From positions 1-8,496 of the forward strand of contig PUMK01000147.1 in assembly GCA_003551325.1 (NCBI GenBank): a DNA stretch of 8,496 bases, in the 5' to 3' direction. The number at the start of each line of letters is the position of its first letter. The first letter of the stretch is position 1. A program made the translations under genes and the position numbers. Below, one piece after another: positions 5,924 through 8,496 of the stretch. The notes below the pieces were generated by a model. It made no database searches. It saw only the letters and a program-made list of their open reading frames with translations, and had not been told where the DNA came from. Source of the DNA: Candidatus Acetothermia bacterium. Lineage in GTDB: Bacteria > Bipolaricaulota > Bipolaricaulia > Bipolaricaulales > Bipolaricaulaceae.

Positions 5924-5925
5924 TA

Positions 5926-7653
5926 TCACTGTGCGCCCAGCATCCAGTGCTCCACGATCGAACGGACACGTTCGTCCACCGGCTGGTCAAGGTGTCGATG
6001 CCAGAGGGTTGGCTGGCCTGGGTGATGGCGCAGAAGGTGATTGAGATCGGGGAGTACGCGGACGGTCACGTCCTCGTTCCCGGCGGCAGTGAGTGTATCG
6101 GCGATGCGTGCGGCTTCCTGATGGGGTATCTGGAGATCCTTCTCTCCATGCAGCACGAGCACAGGGACGTCAACCGCCTCCAGTGCTGTGGCGGGACAGT
6201 GCAGGGAGTGCTCGCGCAGCCACACGAGCGGTTGGGTGTGAAGCTCGCTCAACTGCTCGGGGCTGAGCCACGGCATCTCTGTCCGGAGTTCTTCGAACGT
6301 GTACTGATCCCATGTGCCCTCGCTGCCTTCCACAAAGGCGATAAACTGGTCTTGCGCAGTGAGGATCTCGGCCAACGCCTCCCCTTCCTTGCCGTCCATG
6401 CGCGCGAGTTGTTCCACCTGCCATCGGGTGACAGCGCTCAACGGCTGTGCTGCGGTGGCTATGAGTACGAGGCCTTGGACTCCGGGCTCGTCGGCCAGCA
6501 GGGGTGCGATGTAGCCTCCTTCGCTGTGACCGAGCACATAGAGTTGGTCACCATCGATCGCTTCGTGTTGGGCAAGGGCGTGTAGGGCTTCCCGGGCGTC
6601 GGATACGAGGTCCGACAGGCCTGCTGTGTGAAGTTCGCCACCGCTCTCCCCGACGCCGCGCTTATCGTACCGCAGGCTGCCCACACCGGCGACGGCCAGA
6701 TGGTGTGCCAGGTCCCGGAAGATGTCGGTGGCCAGGCCTGGGGCGTTGGCGTCCCGATCCAGCGGACCGGATCCATGGACAAACAGGGCTGCAGGGTAGG
6801 GCTTTGCCGCTTCCTCGGGAACCGTGAGCGTCCCGGAGAGCTCTACGGCATTGCTGGAGAACGTCAAGGGCACTTCGATGACCCCTTCGGGCAGAAGGCG
6901 ATCCGGCTCCTCATAAGCGATCTCCACGCCCTCGGGGAACAACTCCGTCCTCCATGCCAGGGCGTACTGGGCGGGGTAGCGGACGGCCATGAGCAAGTCG
7001 TCCTGTCCAAAGAGCTCTGCGCGAATGTCCCCAAGCCTTATTGGGTAGCGTTTGACGGGAAACTCTCCTGTCTCGGTGATGAGCGTGGCGTCGGTGGGTT
7101 CATCGGCGATAAGCGGGAGTGCCGCCAAGGCTTGCGGGATCACCGCGGTGCCCGTGAGCGGCGCACCTTCCCCCTGCAGCGTCGTGTATAGGGGAATCCA
7201 GTGGGACATCAGGTTGTTGTCTAGAATGAAGACCTGGCCCTGCGTGGGCAGGCTGTGCGTGTGTATCTGGTCTGCAGCGTCGAAGCTGATGGTCACCTCA
7301 TCGTCGTGTACGCTGACCTCAACGGTGTGGGCCAATGCCTCGCCGTCGTGGACCGCGAGATCGTAGGCGCGTGGTGTACCGTGCTCGCCTAGGGTCAGCT
7401 GATGCACAAGCCGGACGGTGCCGGATGCGGATGCGATGGCACACTCCCCACGCAGGAGTATGCCGTCCCCCACCTGATAGGATCGGTAGTCTTCTTCCGC
7501 CACGATCCGGCCGCCTTGGAGCACGGTGAAGCGACCCTGCGTGATGACGGTGTGTGTGTCCGGTGAGGACTTCTCCACGGGCACGGCCATCAGTGCGACC
7601 AGCGCCAGCGCCAGTGCGGCGGCTCCGACCACGAACCACTTCCAAGTCTCCAT
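5926..7653 (-). CDS. membrane-anchored serine alpha/beta hydrolase (S9-like) with a novel N-terminal domain
   Basis: The 575-residue product begins with a hydrophobic segment (about 5-25, WFVVGAAALALALVALMAVP) that is either a signal anchor or an uncleaved signal, so the protein probably faces outward. Residues about 35-245 are rich in predicted beta strands and match no family I know. From about 258 an alpha/beta hydrolase domain follows: oxyanion motif FVHGSGP (291-297), LRYDKRGVGESGG (327-339), nucleophile elbow GHSEGG (375-380, Ser377), acid in LHGEKDLQIP (Asp506) and histidine in LPDLNHLL (His539). A helical cap lies at about 405-485. The triad is complete, so it should be active, as an esterase or peptidase; the substrate is unknown. 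ATG at 7653 follows GGGAGGTG (7663-7656). A 12-codon upstream extension in frame is rejected because it lacks a ribosome site. Confidence 0.85.
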   Translation of the reverse strand: METWKWFVVGAAALALALVALMAVPVEKSSPDTHTVITQGRFTVLQGGRIVAEEDYRSYQVGDGILLRGECAIASASGTVRLVHQLTLGEHGTPRAYDLAVHDGEALAHTVEVSVHDDEVTISFDAADQIHTHSLPTQGQVFILDNNLMSHWIPLYTTLQGEGAPLTGTAVIPQALAALPLIADEPTDATLITETGEFPVKRYPIRLGDIRAELFGQDDLLMAVRYPAQYALAWRTELFPEGVEIAYEEPDRLLPEGVIEVPLTFSSNAVELSGTLTVPEEAAKPYPAALFVHGSGPLDRDANAPGLATDIFRDLAHHLAVAGVGSLRYDKRGVGESGGELHTAGLSDLVSDAREALHALAQHEAIDGDQLYVLGHSEGGYIAPLLADEPGVQGLVLIATAAQPLSAVTRWQVEQLARMDGKEGEALAEILTAQDQFIAFVEGSEGTWDQYTFEELRTEMPWLSPEQLSELHTQPLVWLREHSLHCPATALEAVDVPVLVLHGEKDLQIPHQEAARIADTLTAAGNEDVTVRVLPDLNHLLRHHPGQPTLWHRHLDQPVDERVRSIVEHWMLGAQ

Positions 7654-7674
7654 GGCACCTCCCTGCGGTGACCA

Positions 7675-7696
7675 TCGCGCCGTGGCCACGGCGCGA
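7675..7696. repeat. perfect 22-bp palindrome upstream of the hydrolase gene
   Basis: TCGCGCCGTGG (7675-7685) is followed immediately by its exact reverse complement (7686-7696). The site ends 21 bp upstream of the hydrolase ATG, just before its ribosome site. As DNA it is a typical shape for a dimeric repressor operator. As RNA it would give a 9-bp stem with a GGCC loop in the leader. There is no T tract, so it is unlikely to be the terminator of the upstream RNase Z gene. The remainder of the 122-bp gap (7654-7775) includes GGATATCC (7706-7713) and a possible minus-strand -10, TATGCT (7727-7722), without a clear -35. Confidence 0.75.
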
Positions 7697-7775
7697 CACT
7701 ACGAAGGATATCCAAGACCACAGCATAAGGCACCGGGGACGATGCATTGCCCTTAAGTACGCGCTTACACCTATC

Positions 7776-8496
7776 TCACAACGTGATGTCCGCGACGTCC
7801 CCGGGTGGGATCAGAATCACCTCGAACGGGAGGTTGAGCTTGGCCACGCGGCGCTGAGCGCGAACGAGTTCGCGTCGATAGCGGCTGGAGATGTGAAAGC
7901 AAATCAGCTTACGTTGCACGCGTGCGTTGGCGGCCACTTCGAGCGCCTCGTCGAGCGTGGCGTGCTTGAACTCCTTGCGGTCCTCGTCGGCAAGGAAGGT
8001 GGTTTCGTGCATCAGGATTTCGGTGTCCTTGATCGGTCCGGGTCGGAGGGGTACCGAGTCGCCTCCGTAGGAGAGCAGCTTCTGATCGTAGAGCTCGCTG
8101 ATCTCGTCGCGTCTTCCTGCCTTGACGTACGCGACGATCTCGTCCTGCGTAAGCTCCTGGCAGTCCTCGCGTAACCGTTGGCGTTGCTCGATCACGTTGT
8201 AGCCGAGGGTGACCTCTCCCCGCGCGTGGACTGTGGGGAAGGCCTCCACGCACCGAGGATTCCTGCCGCCGAGCACGGGGATTCGATCGCCAGCGCGCAG
8301 AGGTATCCACTCCAAGTGGTAACGAAGGTGGCGATTGGTTCGAGAGAAATAGGTCATTAGCTCGGAGATGTAATGGTTACCTGCCGGGAAGTACACGTGC
8401 AGCTCCTTCTCCCGGTCACCCATGGCGTTGTTGCGGATGTTGATCAACCCAAGCAGACCTGCAATGTGATCGGCGTGTCCGTGGGACAGAAACACG
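7776..8496 (-). CDS. rnz: RNase Z-like metallo-beta-lactamase fold nuclease, 5' end outside the window
   Basis: The visible 239 codons are the C-terminal part of an MBL-fold protein of the ElaC/RNase Z type, the endonuclease that trims tRNA 3' trailers in the cytoplasm. Numbering from the first full codon in the window, the metal motif HGHADH (5-10) is at the very edge, as in FLSHGHADHIAGLLGL. Further expected ligands are His90 (FPTVHA), Asp146 (YGGDSVPL, the GDT-type motif) and His201 (ICFHISSRY). The HETTFLADED block (163-172) and His178 (HATLDEA) match the RNase Z C-terminal signature. In the family the HxHxDH motif lies near residue 60, so about 60 residues are missing to the right. The frame runs open off the edge; the GTG at 8495 is internal, not a start. 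The stop is 122 bp before the hydrolase gene on the same strand. Confidence 0.82.
   Translation of the reverse strand, partial: VFLSHGHADHIAGLLGLINIRNNAMGDREKELHVYFPAGNHYISELMTYFSRTNRHLRYHLEWIPLRAGDRIPVLGGRNPRCVEAFPTVHARGEVTLGYNVIEQRQRLREDCQELTQDEIVAYVKAGRRDEISELYDQKLLSYGGDSVPLRPGPIKDTEILMHETTFLADEDRKEFKHATLDEALEVAANARVQRKLICFHISSRYRRELVRAQRRVAKLNLPFEVILIPPGDVADITL

Noticed and set aside
5947..6585. 212-codon plus-strand open frame opposite the hydrolase gene
   Set aside because: It is antisense to the catalytic domain and has no motif or ribosome site of its own.
7554..8174. 206-codon plus-strand open frame opposite the hydrolase leader and the RNase Z gene
   Set aside because: It crosses two real genes and their intergenic region in antisense and has no family features.

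Overview
This 8.5 kb window comes from a GC-rich bacterial chromosome (I judge about 60% G+C by eye). It is densely packed and looks like ordinary core or accessory chromosome. I see no insertion sequence, phage gene, CRISPR array, tRNA or rRNA. Purine-rich Shine-Dalgarno sites, sigma70-like promoters, a Sec-type signal peptide and families such as TldD, ZupT and RNase Z all say Bacteria. A deep-branching phylum such as Bipolaricaulota would fit, but that is only a guess from general character; no marker gene here fixes the taxon.

Layout, left to right. Bases 1-436 have no credible gene. Bases 20-165 can fold into an unusually well nested set of helices and may be a structured RNA. Bases 364-392 look like the promoter of the first operon, which is a 2-nt-spaced pair on the + strand (437-1860): a SatD-like protein with a C-terminal helix-turn-helix, followed by a DUF3307 membrane protein. 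Convergent to it is a secreted protein that is a single seven-bladed WD40 propeller (minus strand, 1878-2915). A 232-bp divergent promoter region separates this from a ZupT-type ZIP metal transporter (3148-4002, +). Next is an ATGA-overlapping pair: a TldD-family zinc metalloprotease (4062-5507) and a small MTH1187/DUF77 thiamine-binding-type protein (5504-5806).

A 119-bp gap then holds an orphan -10-like element, an 11-codon ORF and a strong 11-bp-stem hairpin. The hairpin probably serves as a shared terminator with the convergent gene that follows. That gene is a membrane-anchored serine alpha/beta hydrolase with a large uncharacterised N-terminal domain (5926-7653, minus). Its upstream region holds a perfect 22-bp palindrome. 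The window ends inside an RNase Z-like metallo-beta-lactamase gene (7776 to beyond the right edge, minus).

The genes do not form one pathway. The most interesting items are: (i) the nested-helix region at the left edge; (ii) the SatD-like/DUF3307 module, whose first protein has cyclase-like sequence features plus a DNA-binding-type HTH and a palindrome inside its own promoter; (iii) the 22-bp palindrome before the hydrolase; and (iv) the promoter-like element with no proper gene behind it near 5840. All functional calls rest on motif recognition by eye; no database search was run.
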